From positions 3,162,001 to 3,226,000 of the forward strand of contig OZ244803.1 of the NCBI GenBank assembly GCA_965220045.1: 64,000 nt of DNA, read 5' to 3'. The notes under the pieces are model-generated. The model made no database searches. It saw only the letters and a list, made by a program, of their open reading frames with translations, and was not told where the DNA came from. This DNA is from VXOZ01 sp965220045 (lineage in GTDB: Bacteria; Chloroflexota; UBA11872; VXOZ01). The position numbers and the translations under genes are program-made. The stretch's first letter is position 1. Each line of letters starts with the position of its first letter. Positions 16,009-25,373 of the stretch are shown here, piece after piece.

Positions 16009-17685
16009 TTATCGCGAGCCCTCCACCTGCACCGTGACGACGTCGATGCCATGGTATTTGCGGTGCCGCACGGAAGAGGCATAGTGCCGCAGCAGCCAGA
16101 AGGAAATCTCGTGTTCCTCCGGCACCTGGGCCTGTTCGCTCAGATGCGTCAGCCGGTCTTCCAGATTCTCCTCGTCGAAGACCGCCATGAACTCCAATTC
16201 CACTGCTTCGCCGGGGCGGGCCACGATGATCAAGCGCGGGAGATTCTCCGCATCGTAGTCACCGCCGGACTGCAAGAGACTCGTTAACGTCTCCTCGCCT
16301 GCGGCGCGCAGCCGTTCCGCCGACGCATCGTTCCAACCGATCTTGGCAGCCAGTTCGGTGAGAAATGCGTCAATCGTGGGCAAAGCGGAGATGTGCAGCG
16401 TGGTCTCCAGGCGCGTGTGCCGTGGGCTGGTTAGCTCGATGAACAGGGTCAGCAGGATCGCGGCCAACATGCCGACGGTCAGGCCGTTGCCGAGGGATGC
16501 GCCCCACGTCCGGCCCAGCAGGTCTGCGAGAATGTCCTGGCTTTCCAACCCCACGCCAATCGCAAGCGCCACGCCTACCACCAGGGCCTTGCGATGATCA
16601 AGCCCGTCCTGGACGACCAACCGCATGCCTTCCACGAAGAGCAGTCCCATTATCATCAATAGGAACGCTCCCATCACGGGGCTGGGAATGGTGAGCAGGA
16701 CGGCCGCCGCTTTAGGCAGCACCGCCAGCCCGAGCAGGATGATGCCGATGGCATAGCCCACGCTGCGGGCCGCGACCCCGGTGAGCGTGACGAGCGTCAC
16801 CACGGACGGTGTATAGACGATTGTGGGCAGTGTCCCGGCGATGCCGGCCAGGAGCGTACCCAGCCCGTTGGAGTTGACGGCGGCTTGGACCAGGCGAAAG
16901 TCCGTCGCCTGCGGCCGCACACGCGAGACCCGCTGGATGACGACGCCGTCGCTGCTCATTTTTATGCCGACGACGAGACTCACAATGAGAAATGCCGGCA
17001 GGAGCGTCCAAAATTCCACTCCCGGTCTCAGATCGAGGCCCGGCCATGCCGCGAAATCCGGTGTGTAAAACCAGCGTGCATCCTGAATTCGCTGCGGGTC
17101 GTAGAGACCAAGCAGGGCGGCGCCCACGCACCCCGAGACAATGCCGATGAGCGGCGCCCACAAGCGCCAGATCCCGGTTGCGCGCATGGCGAGCATCGTG
17201 GCGACGGCCAGTGTCACCACGGCAACAGCCGGTCCCGCGGCCGCCGGCGCTCCCGCGGGCACTTCGCTCAGCCTCTCGATCGCGATGCCCATGACGGTCA
17301 CGGCTATCAGCATGAGCGCTGAGCCGGAGACAACCGGCGTGATGACGCGCCGCAGCAGCGGGAGCCACTGCCCCAGCGCGAATTGCACAAGCGACGACAC
17401 GACGACGAGGCTTGCCAGCAGGGGCAGCCCGCCTACGGCGACTGCCAGGACGGCCACGGCTATGAAATGGGGCCCGGCGCCGGTCATGAGCACGTGGCCG
17501 GCTCCCAGCCAGCCGACACGACTCGCTTGGAGAATAGTAATCACGCCGCCGATAGCCAGTGCCGCGAATACCGCCCACGACAGGTAGTCGTCGCTCTGGT
17601 CGCCTGCACGGACAAGCACGGTCACGAACAAGACTGTGTTTGCTAAGGCAAGCATGACGCCCTGCAGCGCCACTCCTAGCGACAA
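16009..17685 (-). CDS. NCS2-type nucleobase permease fused to an HATPase-like domain
   Basis: Integral membrane permease of the uracil/xanthine (NCS2, SLC23) family, at least 558 residues. The first 420 residues have about 12-14 hydrophobic segments and NCS2-like features (GAGPHFIAVAV, SGSALMLIAVTVMGIA, NSNGLGTLLAGIAGTLPTIVY). Residues 431-558 are an added cytoplasmic domain that reads like an RsbW-type HATPase (helix with AAGEETLTSLL, strand LEFMAVFDEEN, then FWLLRHYASSVRHR and GIDVVTVQV); the usual N-box Asn is not seen, so ATP binding is uncertain. The start at 17685 is a TTG inside what looks like conserved N-terminus: codons back to about 17757 read RENDYIRYEPDAACPPLL with no usual start, so the true start is unresolved, perhaps by a frameshift. 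Confidence 0.75.
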   Translation of the reverse strand: MSLGVALQGVMLALANTVLFVTVLVRAGDQSDDYLSWAVFAALAIGGVITILQASRVGWLGAGHVLMTGAGPHFIAVAVLAVAVGGLPLLASLVVVSSLVQFALGQWLPLLRRVITPVVSGSALMLIAVTVMGIAIERLSEVPAGAPAAAGPAVAVVTLAVATMLAMRATGIWRLWAPLIGIVSGCVGAALLGLYDPQRIQDARWFYTPDFAAWPGLDLRPGVEFWTLLPAFLIVSLVVGIKMSSDGVVIQRVSRVRPQATDFRLVQAAVNSNGLGTLLAGIAGTLPTIVYTPSVVTLVTLTGVAARSVGYAIGIILLGLAVLPKAAAVLLTIPSPVMGAFLLMIMGLLFVEGMRLVVQDGLDHRKALVVGVALAIGVGLESQDILADLLGRTWGASLGNGLTVGMLAAILLTLFIELTSPRHTRLETTLHISALPTIDAFLTELAAKIGWNDASAERLRAAGEETLTSLLQSGGDYDAENLPRLIIVARPGEAVELEFMAVFDEENLEDRLTHLSEQAQVPEEHEISFWLLRHYASSVRHRKYHGIDVVTVQVEGSR

Positions 17686-18072
17686 GAGGGGCGGGCACGC
17701 AGCGTCCGGCTCGTAGCGGATGTAGTCGTTTTCGCGTGCTACTTTCGGCCTCGCAATCCAGCGTCAATTGACGGTTTGACACAATGATAGACGGCGCGGC
17801 GGATTGTGGCGAGGACGCAAACGCTGGGATGGGCTAAGACGCGAGCGCAGCAGCGAGTGGTTAGAGTTTCGAAAAGGATCCCCACGGGACTGGATTAGCA
17901 CCCGATTACTGGTCTCAGCCGAACCCGGACGCGAGGTTTCGCGACCTTATCCGGCCCGATGCGGCTTGAATCTAGCGAAAGAATGTGCGCGCTACGCGAC
18001 TGTGGGCTTGTTCCGCACGCTCCGGGCCGATTATGCTGGCAGAGGCACAGCGAATACCCGGGAGGAATGGTC

Positions 18073-20427
18073 TTGCCTGACAATACCTACGCAGGCGTCC
18101 GGCCCATGGCGGTCGATGCGGCGGGCATCAGGTTCGTCAAGAACATCATGGTTCCCACCCGTGACGGGACGCGGCTCGCCATGGATGTCCACGTGCCGGC
18201 CGGGGAAGGCCCGTGGCCGGTGATCCTCACGTACATCCCATACCGCAAGGACGATCAGGCGCCGCTGACCGGCATGCAGCATCACTGGGCGCAGCACGGC
18301 TACGTGGGCGCGCGCGTTGATTGCCGGGGCACCGGCTCCAGCGAGGGCATGAACGACGACGAATACCGCCCTGTGGAGATTCGCGACGGCTACGACGTGG
18401 TGGAGTGGATCGCCGCGCAGGACTGGTGCGACGGCAAGGTGGCCATGACCGGTGGCTCGTACGGCGGGTTTACCAGCGTGCAGGTGGCTGCCCTGGCGCC
18501 GCCGCATCTCGTGACCGTCATTCCCTGGAACTTCACCGACGACAGGTACACCGACGACTGCCACTACCGCGGCGGGGCTTGGCGCTGCTACTACGACATT
18601 GGCTCGTACGGCTGCTCGATGATCGGCATGAACGCCATGCCGCCGTATCCCGAATACAGCGGCGCGCGCTGGGCGGAGCTATGGGAGCAGCGCCTGGAGC
18701 AGAATTCGCCGTATTTGCTCACGTGGCTGGCGCACCAGACGGATGGGGAGTACTGGCGTCACGGCAGCATTCGGGGCCGGTACCATGACATCAAGGCTTC
18801 CGCGCTGCTCATCGGCGGCTGGCGCGACGGCTACTGCAACGCGCCGCTGCGCACCGCACAACACATGACCACGCCGAGCAAGGTGCTCATCGGCCCCTGG
18901 AACCACTCAGGGCCCGACTGCGAAACGCCCGGCCCCTCGCTGGCGCGGGAGCATCTGACCGTGCGCTGGTGCGATTATTGGCTCAAAGGCATTGACAACG
19001 GCATCATGGACGAGCCGGCGGTCAATGTCTATATGCAGACCTTCGACGTGCCGGATCCCGCCCGCACCCATACCACCGGCTACTGGCGCTGCGAGCCTAC
19101 GTTTCCCATTCCCGGAAGTGGCACGCGGCGACTGATGCTCGGCGGCGACCTCACGCCGGACAATCCCGATGTGTCCCGCGACGGCTACGAGGAGTACGAC
19201 TATCGGCCGTCAGTAGGCATCGCTGGCGGCCTGTGGAGCGCGGGGGTGCCGTTCGGCCTGCCCGGCGACCAGCGCGTGGACGAGATCTACGCCGCCAACT
19301 ACACCTCAGAGCCTTTGGACGAGGCGCTGGAGATCATCGGCATGGGCAAGGCGGTCCTCTACGTCAGTTCCACCGCGCCGGTGATGGCGTTTGTGGCGCG
19401 GCTCGCGGACGTGGCGCCGGACGGCACCAGCGCGCAGGTGACGATCGGCGTGCTGAACGGAACGCGGCGCAACTCGCTCACCGACCCGGAGCCCCTGGAA
19501 CCGGGCGCGGTCTATGAGCTGCACGTGGACCTGGACGCCACGGCCTGGCGTTTCGCGCGCGGGCACCGCATCCGGCTCTCCATCAGCAGCGCGGATTTCC
19601 CGAACCTGTGGCCGACGCCGTACGCAGGAACAAACCGTGTGTTACGTGACAAAGGGCGCGCATCGCGCCTGGAACTGCCGGTGGCGCCCACGCGGCAGGA
19701 TCCCAACGGCGGACTGCCGCCCGATGAGATGGCGTACGAGCCGTCCGCCTCGCCGCGAGCGTTTCCGGCGGTCTCGCATCAAGACGTGCCTACGCGGTCC
19801 GCCCCCGCGGACGCACTGCCGCCTGACGATGTGGCGTACGAACCGTCCGCCGCTCCGGGAGCGTATCCGGCTGTCTCGCATCAAGGCGTGTCCACGCGGT
19901 CTGCCCCCGCGGAAGCGCTGCCGCCTGACGAGATGGCGTACGAGCCGTCCGCCGCGCCGGGCGCGTATCCGGCGGTCTCGCATCAAGACGTGCCTACGCG
20001 GTCCGCCCCCGGGGACGCACTGCCGCGTGACGAGATGGCGTATGAGCCGTCCGCCGCGCCGCGTACGTATCCGGAAGTCTCACCCGGCGTGGTGCCCTGG
20101 GAAATCACCCACGACGTATTGCGCGACCGCACGGGTCTGAAGCTGCATCTCGTCAATGAGGTCAAGGCCAGCGCCGATATGACCGTGAAGACGGAGTCGC
20201 GCCTGGAGGTCTGGGCCGACAACCGCCACCCCGCCCACACCACCGCCACCGGCCAACACTTCCGCACCATCACCCGCACCGACGGCACCATCACCATCGA
20301 CACCGCCGCCAACATCCGCAGCACCGAGAACCACATCCACGTCGCCATCGACCTAGACGTCCGCCTCAACGGCCTTCCACACCACCAACGCCGTTGGGTG
20401 GAGACGTTCAATAGGGAATTGCTCTGA
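18073..20427 (+). CDS. CocE/NonD family alpha/beta hydrolase with internal repeats
   Basis: Serine hydrolase of the X-Pro dipeptidyl-peptidase/cocaine-esterase (S15) group, about 785 residues. The nucleophile elbow is GGSYGG near residue 123, preceded by the oxyanion region YIPYRKDD and the DCRGTGSSEG motif. A jelly-roll PepX_C-like domain follows (MAFVARLADVAPDGTSAQVTIGVL; GHRIRLSISSADFPN). Between two parts of the C-terminal region sit four tandem copies of a 34-residue unit. Start: GGGAGG at 18060-18065 suits the TTG at 18073 (7-base spacing) better than the ATG at 18067; ATG 18106 is another option. No signal peptide is evident. Substrate (ester or amide) unknown. Confidence 0.8.
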   Translation: MPDNTYAGVRPMAVDAAGIRFVKNIMVPTRDGTRLAMDVHVPAGEGPWPVILTYIPYRKDDQAPLTGMQHHWAQHGYVGARVDCRGTGSSEGMNDDEYRPVEIRDGYDVVEWIAAQDWCDGKVAMTGGSYGGFTSVQVAALAPPHLVTVIPWNFTDDRYTDDCHYRGGAWRCYYDIGSYGCSMIGMNAMPPYPEYSGARWAELWEQRLEQNSPYLLTWLAHQTDGEYWRHGSIRGRYHDIKASALLIGGWRDGYCNAPLRTAQHMTTPSKVLIGPWNHSGPDCETPGPSLAREHLTVRWCDYWLKGIDNGIMDEPAVNVYMQTFDVPDPARTHTTGYWRCEPTFPIPGSGTRRLMLGGDLTPDNPDVSRDGYEEYDYRPSVGIAGGLWSAGVPFGLPGDQRVDEIYAANYTSEPLDEALEIIGMGKAVLYVSSTAPVMAFVARLADVAPDGTSAQVTIGVLNGTRRNSLTDPEPLEPGAVYELHVDLDATAWRFARGHRIRLSISSADFPNLWPTPYAGTNRVLRDKGRASRLELPVAPTRQDPNGGLPPDEMAYEPSASPRAFPAVSHQDVPTRSAPADALPPDDVAYEPSAAPGAYPAVSHQGVSTRSAPAEALPPDEMAYEPSAAPGAYPAVSHQDVPTRSAPGDALPRDEMAYEPSAAPRTYPEVSPGVVPWEITHDVLRDRTGLKLHLVNEVKASADMTVKTESRLEVWADNRHPAHTTATGQHFRTITRTDGTITIDTAANIRSTENHIHVAIDLDVRLNGLPHHQRRWVETFNRELL
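19714..20090 (+). repeat. Tandem 102-base coding repeat (34 residues, about 3.7 copies)
   Basis: Units start at 19714, 19816, 19918 and 20020, exactly 102 bases apart, in frame within the hydrolase gene. Each encodes LPPDEMAYEPS, then a Pro/Ala segment, then AVSHQDVPTRSAP with few changes. The near identity suggests recent expansion of a linker. Confidence 0.95.
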
Positions 20428-20578
20428 TCTCTGGAACTAGCTTAGAATTCGTTGCCCGGCCCGCCAAACAGACAAGCGCGTAAGGTTCCTATAATTGGTT
20501 GTCTTGGGGAATGGCAGGCTGTAGCCTTTACACCATCATAAGCTGTTTTGAAAGGCTTTCTTAGATAGGAAGTAAATC

Positions 20579-21820
20579 ATGGGGGCCTCTAGGTATGGAG
20601 ATTTCATTCGCCTCGGACCCGGCGATCGCAAAGTCTTGGAGGTGGTGAAGCGGGTGCCATTAGGGGCGGGGGTTGCTCAGGGAGGCATTTCCGAAGATGA
20701 CCTTCGAAATTTGCTGTTCCGTTGCCCCGAAACGCTGCCAATCGCGGCCATAGACGCTGCCTATGCAGGTGTTGTCCCAATTTGCAAGGAATTGCGTACG
20801 CTTGCGGGCCCAATAGATGCCTTGTACGTGAACGCATTGGGCAGGATCACTATTGCAGAGTTCAAGCTTTGGCGAAGTCCGGAAGCGCGGCGCGAGGTGA
20901 TCGGTCAAATCTTGGATTACACGAAGGAACTTGCTTCTTGGAGCTACGAGGACTTGAAGCGGCAAGTGTCACTTGCACTAAAGGAAACAAACACAAACCT
21001 AATCAAACTGGTTGATCCGCACTCATCGGGTATCGATGAGGCTGAGTTTGTTGATAACTTGACGCGACATTTGAAGCGTGGAGAGTTTCTGCTGCTGATA
21101 GTGGGGGATGGCATCAAAGAAGACGCCGATAGAATTGTCGATTTCTTACACCGCTACAGTGGATTGCACTTTACTCTAGCGTTAGTGGAAGCTGCATTAT
21201 ACCGAGATTCTGCCAACCATCTCTTTGTCCAGCCCCGTGTCTTAGCCCGAACCGAGATCGTGCAAAGATTCGTCGTTGAAGGAGACATTGTCAGAGAATT
21301 CTCCGAAGACGATGCTGAAATTCAGCAGGATATCCTCTCTGACCAGGACGAGGAAAACTTGCGTTTCTGGAGTTCAGTGGTTCAAGATTACTCATTCGCC
21401 GACACGACCGTGGATGTCCCGGCCCCAAGCAAGGAATCCGTACTCTATGTACCAGTGCGGGGTTCCGGGTTCGGGGACTGGGGCCTGTGCTTTAACGGGT
21501 ACTTGCACCGCACCAATTCCAAAATAGGCTGCTACTTAACGGCTCGAAAGAACCAGTCCCAGGCAGTCCGGATATTCGATGAACTCTTGTCGGGTTTGGA
21601 CGAATTAAGGCCAGAGTCGGGAGAGGAGTTAGATCTCTGGACGAACGCCCAGGGCCGTCCCAGACTGGGGTTTTGGAGGCAGAGTAGCCTATCGTTCCTC
21701 CGAGGTAGCGAGTCTAGCAATGACTATGTAGAGTCTGTATCCTGGATGCGGGACCACTTGAATCGCTTGGTCAGCGTACTTCACCCGCGCATTCGGTCGA
21801 TGCTTGATGATGAAGGCTGA
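20579..21820 (+). CDS. PD-(D/E)XK nuclease-like protein (DUF91-related)
   Basis: 413 residues. The segment at about 80-125 (PIDALYVNALGRITIAEFKLW, followed by RSPEARREVIGQILDYTKEL) carries the D...ExK pattern and following helix of restriction-endonuclease-fold proteins such as DUF91; the catalytic set would be D79, E93 and K95. The C-terminal half is unassigned, with acidic segments. ATG 20579 is preceded by AGGAAG. GC is lower than in the flanking metabolic genes, and the next gene (DUF2806 protein) also has accessory character. DNA cleavage is inferred only from the motif. Confidence 0.55.
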   Translation: MGASRYGDFIRLGPGDRKVLEVVKRVPLGAGVAQGGISEDDLRNLLFRCPETLPIAAIDAAYAGVVPICKELRTLAGPIDALYVNALGRITIAEFKLWRSPEARREVIGQILDYTKELASWSYEDLKRQVSLALKETNTNLIKLVDPHSSGIDEAEFVDNLTRHLKRGEFLLLIVGDGIKEDADRIVDFLHRYSGLHFTLALVEAALYRDSANHLFVQPRVLARTEIVQRFVVEGDIVREFSEDDAEIQQDILSDQDEENLRFWSSVVQDYSFADTTVDVPAPSKESVLYVPVRGSGFGDWGLCFNGYLHRTNSKIGCYLTARKNQSQAVRIFDELLSGLDELRPESGEELDLWTNAQGRPRLGFWRQSSLSFLRGSESSNDYVESVSWMRDHLNRLVSVLHPRIRSMLDDEG

Positions 21821-21995
21821 GTTTTGGAAGCATCATTAGAGGTGACCGTCAACAGCATCCCATAGGAAGCGGCGACGCGTGAGCTCTATTGAGAAGGAAC
21901 TGCTGAAATTGTCGTCTGCACATCAGGGCGGCCCTTTTGCTCCCAATTGCGCAAGAGTCAGGAGTGCATGTATTGATCAACAATGTGGGAAAGGG

Positions 21996-23006
21996 CTACG
22001 CTTTTTCATAGGGTTGAATGCGAGTTTGCTTTGTATAGCTTACTTGACCATTGGGCAACTGTGAAACACCTTCTAGGTAATCCAATTCGCGTCCCATGTC
22101 TTGCAGATACTTCGCGAACACCTGCAAATAGTCCATCCTCACTGTCGACTCAACCAAAGTCGACAATTGACCCCCAACGTTGGTAAGGCCGATGCATCGG
22201 AGCGAAAGCTCCTTGTCGTGTTCTCTGGTTCTAGTAATGACCAACAGCCCGTTTTGGTAACCGAGTACGACTTGTCCAATTTCATTCCAATTCAACTTCA
22301 AAATCAGATTTCCCTCGACCTTTATTAGCCCACATTCTTGAAGATGGAGCAGTCTACCAAACGATAGCGCATCGTATTCGGGGGAAACAAAGTCGTTGAA
22401 TACAATCTCACAATTCAATACAAAGTCACAGAAGTCTCGGAAAACTGCGGCATCTCCCTTTGTCATGTTTCGAAGAGAATCCATGGTACGCATTGAAAAC
22501 TGTCCAGGACTCTTAACCTCACCGGCAAGAATTCTCGTCCAGATCTTTCGCATATCCTCGGAAGAAACGTCCTGAACACAGTCGAAATAGCGAGCCGTCC
22601 AGTCATGATCGGGTTCATGATCCGACACCTTTTCGTCGGCGAGTTGTTCGGCAGCATTTCCCACAACAGACTTGACATTGGCTAAGCGTTTCCTACTCTG
22701 GAACTCAAGAGACTGTGTGATATCTCCGCGACTGAACTCAACCGTGCCGTGGCTAAAGTCCGCGCTCTTAGTAATTGACTTGCGCGCCTCAGTCTGTGCC
22801 TCAGCGATAATTTCTAAAGATTCTGCGTGGGACTGTGCTTCAATGCGACGGACCTCCACATCGTATTGCGCAGCAGTGAGCCTTGCCCTGCCTTCCCTTT
22901 CGGTTCTCCAATTGGCAAGCATTGGCCCAGCGACTGCACCCACGCCGCTCGCAGTGTAATCCAGCAGTTTCTCAATCGCCGGAACGCTTATCTTCACTTC
23001 GTCCAT
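21996..23006 (-). CDS. DUF2806-domain protein
   Basis: 336 residues from the ATG at 23006, which has GAGAGGA 6 bases upstream. An N-terminal helical and coiled region (LTAAQYDVEVRRIEAQSHAESLEIIAEAQ, residues about 44-75) leads to the conserved block DWTARYFDCVQDVSSEDMRKIWTRILAGEVKSPGQFSMRTMD, characteristic of DUF2806, followed by a C-terminal beta-rich region. The function of the family is unknown; members are scattered in a manner typical of mobile or defence genes. Convergent with the PD-(D/E)XK-like gene, both AT-richer than the surroundings. Confidence 0.65.
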   Translation of the reverse strand: MDEVKISVPAIEKLLDYTASGVGAVAGPMLANWRTEREGRARLTAAQYDVEVRRIEAQSHAESLEIIAEAQTEARKSITKSADFSHGTVEFSRGDITQSLEFQSRKRLANVKSVVGNAAEQLADEKVSDHEPDHDWTARYFDCVQDVSSEDMRKIWTRILAGEVKSPGQFSMRTMDSLRNMTKGDAAVFRDFCDFVLNCEIVFNDFVSPEYDALSFGRLLHLQECGLIKVEGNLILKLNWNEIGQVVLGYQNGLLVITRTREHDKELSLRCIGLTNVGGQLSTLVESTVRMDYLQVFAKYLQDMGRELDYLEGVSQLPNGQVSYTKQTRIQPYEKA

Positions 23007-23115
23007 TGCGTCCTCTCGAATGGTCAATAGTTTTTACCAATCACAGGGCATTTTTAGCTAAGTGGGAACTTCCGAAGAGGGATTTTCAAGGTAGTACTGA
23101 TCTGGGCGCGGCCAA

Positions 23116-23877
23116 CTACCTTGCAGTCAATCCCCCGTCGATGACGAGTTCGGTGCCGGTGATGAACTCGGCGGCGTCGGAGGCGAGGTAGAGGGCGGCT
23201 TTGGCGACCTCGTCGGGTTGGCCGAGGCGGCCCATGGGTTGGCGCAGGCGCAGGTTTTCCATGGCAGCGGCGGGGTCGTCCTCGATTGCCAGCAGGCGTT
23301 GGACCCAGGGCGTTTCCACGGTGCCCGGGCAGACGCAGTTCACGCGGATGTTGTCGGCCACGTACTCGATGGCGACCTGTTTCGTGAGGGCGATCACCGC
23401 GCCTTTGGACGCGCTATACACGGCGCGCTTGGGCAGGCCGACCTGACCCGCCACGGACGCCGTATTCACGATGATGCCGCCGCCCTGCGCCAGCATGAAG
23501 GGAACGGCGTACTTGCAGCCCAGCCAGACGCCGCGCACGTTCACGGCCATCACGCGATCCCATTCCTCGGGAGTAACCTCCAGCACGCTGCCCACGTGGC
23601 CGATGCCGGCGTTGTTGCAGAGGATATCGATGCTGCCGAAGGCTTCCATGGTCTCGGCCATGAGGTGTTCTACGGCGGTGGGATCGGTCACGTCGGCGAC
23701 GAACGTGCGCATGGGACGGCCAATCTCTTCCACCGCTGCCGCCGTGGTGGCGAGGCCGTCCGCGTCCACGTCCACGCCCATGATGGTGGCGCCTTCCCGC
23801 GCGAAGAGCGTGGACATTTCGTACCCAATGCCGGACCCGGCGCCGGTGATGACCGCTACTTTGTCTTGCAGCTTCAT
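23116..23877 (-). CDS. Short-chain dehydrogenase/reductase
   Basis: NAD(P)-dependent SDR of 253 residues, the classical length. The cofactor motif TGAGSGIG is at residues 11-18, NNAG near 89, the catalytic Ser in NTASVAG and YSASK near 154-158, and the C-terminal EFITGTELVIDGG is typical. An acidic residue after the second strand (VDVDAD) suggests NAD preference. Substrate (sugar, steroid or 3-hydroxyacyl) is not readable. Stands alone. Confidence 0.9.
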   Translation of the reverse strand: MKLQDKVAVITGAGSGIGYEMSTLFAREGATIMGVDVDADGLATTAAAVEEIGRPMRTFVADVTDPTAVEHLMAETMEAFGSIDILCNNAGIGHVGSVLEVTPEEWDRVMAVNVRGVWLGCKYAVPFMLAQGGGIIVNTASVAGQVGLPKRAVYSASKGAVIALTKQVAIEYVADNIRVNCVCPGTVETPWVQRLLAIEDDPAAAMENLRLRQPMGRLGQPDEVAKAALYLASDAAEFITGTELVIDGGLTAR

Positions 23878-24306
23878 GTATTTCAGTTCCCCTTATGCGT
23901 AGTGGTTGGTGTCGTGACCCGATTATACTTCAGGCAGAATTGCCATTCGATTGCTGCCTTTTGGGCTTGCCCGCAAGACCGCGCTGCGGAGTATAGCCAG
24001 CCGTCCAACGCAATGCGCCCGCGCACACTGCCTGGTGGTATCTTTACGATCCGCACCAAGAGGCGGGGGACAAGCCCCCGCGCTACAGCGTGGTCATGTA
24101 CTACATTCCCCCTCACCCTAACCCTCTCCCTCAGGAGACCTTTGCGTAACCTCTTCCCTCCTTAGGGAGAAGGTCAAGAAAGGGAGTGTAATGGCCCCCT
24201 CTGGATTCCGGCTTTCGCCGGAATGACGGAGTTACACAAAGTTCTCCTCAGGGAGAGGGAACAGGAACGGAGCCAAAGCATCAGCCAATTCCGCTTGGGA
24301 ATCGTG
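23878..24306. repeat. Intergenic repeat cluster
   Basis: No gene. Contains one copy of the CGGGGGACAAGCCCCCG-CGCTAC palindromic element (24064-24086), a CCCTCACCCTAACCCTCTCCC stretch (about 24109-24135) with a related inverted stretch near 24244, and a GATTCCGGC-TTTC-GCCGGAATGACGG hairpin (about 24210-24232). All three families recur in other gaps of this window. Confidence 0.75.
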
Positions 24307-24723
24307 CTAGCGCGTTAGGAAGATGATGCCCACCACCGCAAAGAAGATGCCCATTGCCCGCGTGAACGTAATCTGTTCGCCGAGGAAGATCACCGCCAGG
24401 ATGGCTGTGAGCACAGGATACGTGCCGCTGGCAGGTGTCACGAGCGAGGCGTCGCCCAGGCGCAAGCCGTTGTAAAAGCCGATGACGGCGCTGGCGGTGA
24501 ATCCCGTAACCAGGACGACGAGCACCCAGGTCTGCCAGGTTGGCGTGATTGAGATCGAGTTGTGGCGCTGGACCCACACCAGCGGCAAGAGCATGAAGAC
24601 GGTGATGATGCTGCGCACCCAAACGAGATAGGGAGCACTAAAGTAGGGCGCCACCATCTTGCCAAAAAACGACGCCAGTCCCCACGAAACAAAGGCCACG
24701 CCTATCCAGAACCACAGCGCCAT
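24307..24723 (-). CDS. EamA/DMT-type small transporter
   Basis: 138 residues with four to five hydrophobic helices, equivalent to one EamA repeat of the drug/metabolite transporter superfamily (FWIGVAFVSWGLASFFGK; VTPASGTYPVLTAILAVIFLGEQIT; MGIFFAVVGIIFL). Single-repeat proteins of this kind act as dimers, like EmrE. The final helix motif matches the usual EamA end, so the gene is probably complete. Substrate unknown. Confidence 0.75.
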   Translation of the reverse strand: MALWFWIGVAFVSWGLASFFGKMVAPYFSAPYLVWVRSIITVFMLLPLVWVQRHNSISITPTWQTWVLVVLVTGFTASAVIGFYNGLRLGDASLVTPASGTYPVLTAILAVIFLGEQITFTRAMGIFFAVVGIIFLTR

Positions 24724-25373
24724 AGCTGCTCCTATGTAATCTGTTTCAGACTTTGCTATTCGTATGGGCGGTTACGCCCGCTTCTCCTCAGGCTGCATCT
24801 AATGCGGCGATCACTCTGTCAGCGGCAAGGGATCGTCCGTGCTCGGAGTCACCCTCACCCCGTCCCTCTCCCGTCAAGGGGGAGGGGGTCAGAGTACCGC
24901 TGAGTCGACTCGTGACTTCTAAATGAGTCGTGAACGCGGGAATGAGGCGCGCTAAGCCTGCCCGCTAGGGATACGGAAAACTCCTCAGTCGAGACGAATT
25001 CCTCGCCCTCAAACAAGGGAGGCCAAGGTCCCATCCTACAGATCGCAAGCCCCGACTCATATCCCCTGCAACTATAGCAAACCTGCCTTGGCGCTGCGGG
25101 AGACCCGCGTGACACACACGTCACTGGCCTGTACGCTTCTTCGCTATACTTAGGGATTACCATGGGAGTGGCACAATGGAGTCCGTCATTGCCACGAGAG
25201 CTCGCCTGGCATGGGGGACGCGGGAATCCATCTTTTCCTCGCCGATGGACTCCCGCTTTCGCGGGAGTGACGGATAAGGAGCCGCTCATCTATAGCAGTT
25301 ACATAGTGCGACGTGGCAAAGCCATGGTGATTACTTAGGCAACACCTAGCAGATACCGGAGGCATACACACCA
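24724..25373. repeat. Intergenic region with scattered repeats
   Basis: 650 bases without a supportable gene. Holds a CCCTCACCCCGTCCCTCTCCC-type stretch (about 24850-24890) and a GGACTCCCGC-TTTC-GCGGGAGTGACGG hairpin (25246-25272). The remainder has no recognisable feature. Confidence 0.6.

Noticed and set aside
17804..18223. Open frame of 139 codons before and over the start of the CocE hydrolase
   Set aside because: Low-complexity basic composition without a family, and it overlaps the conserved hydrolase start in another frame.
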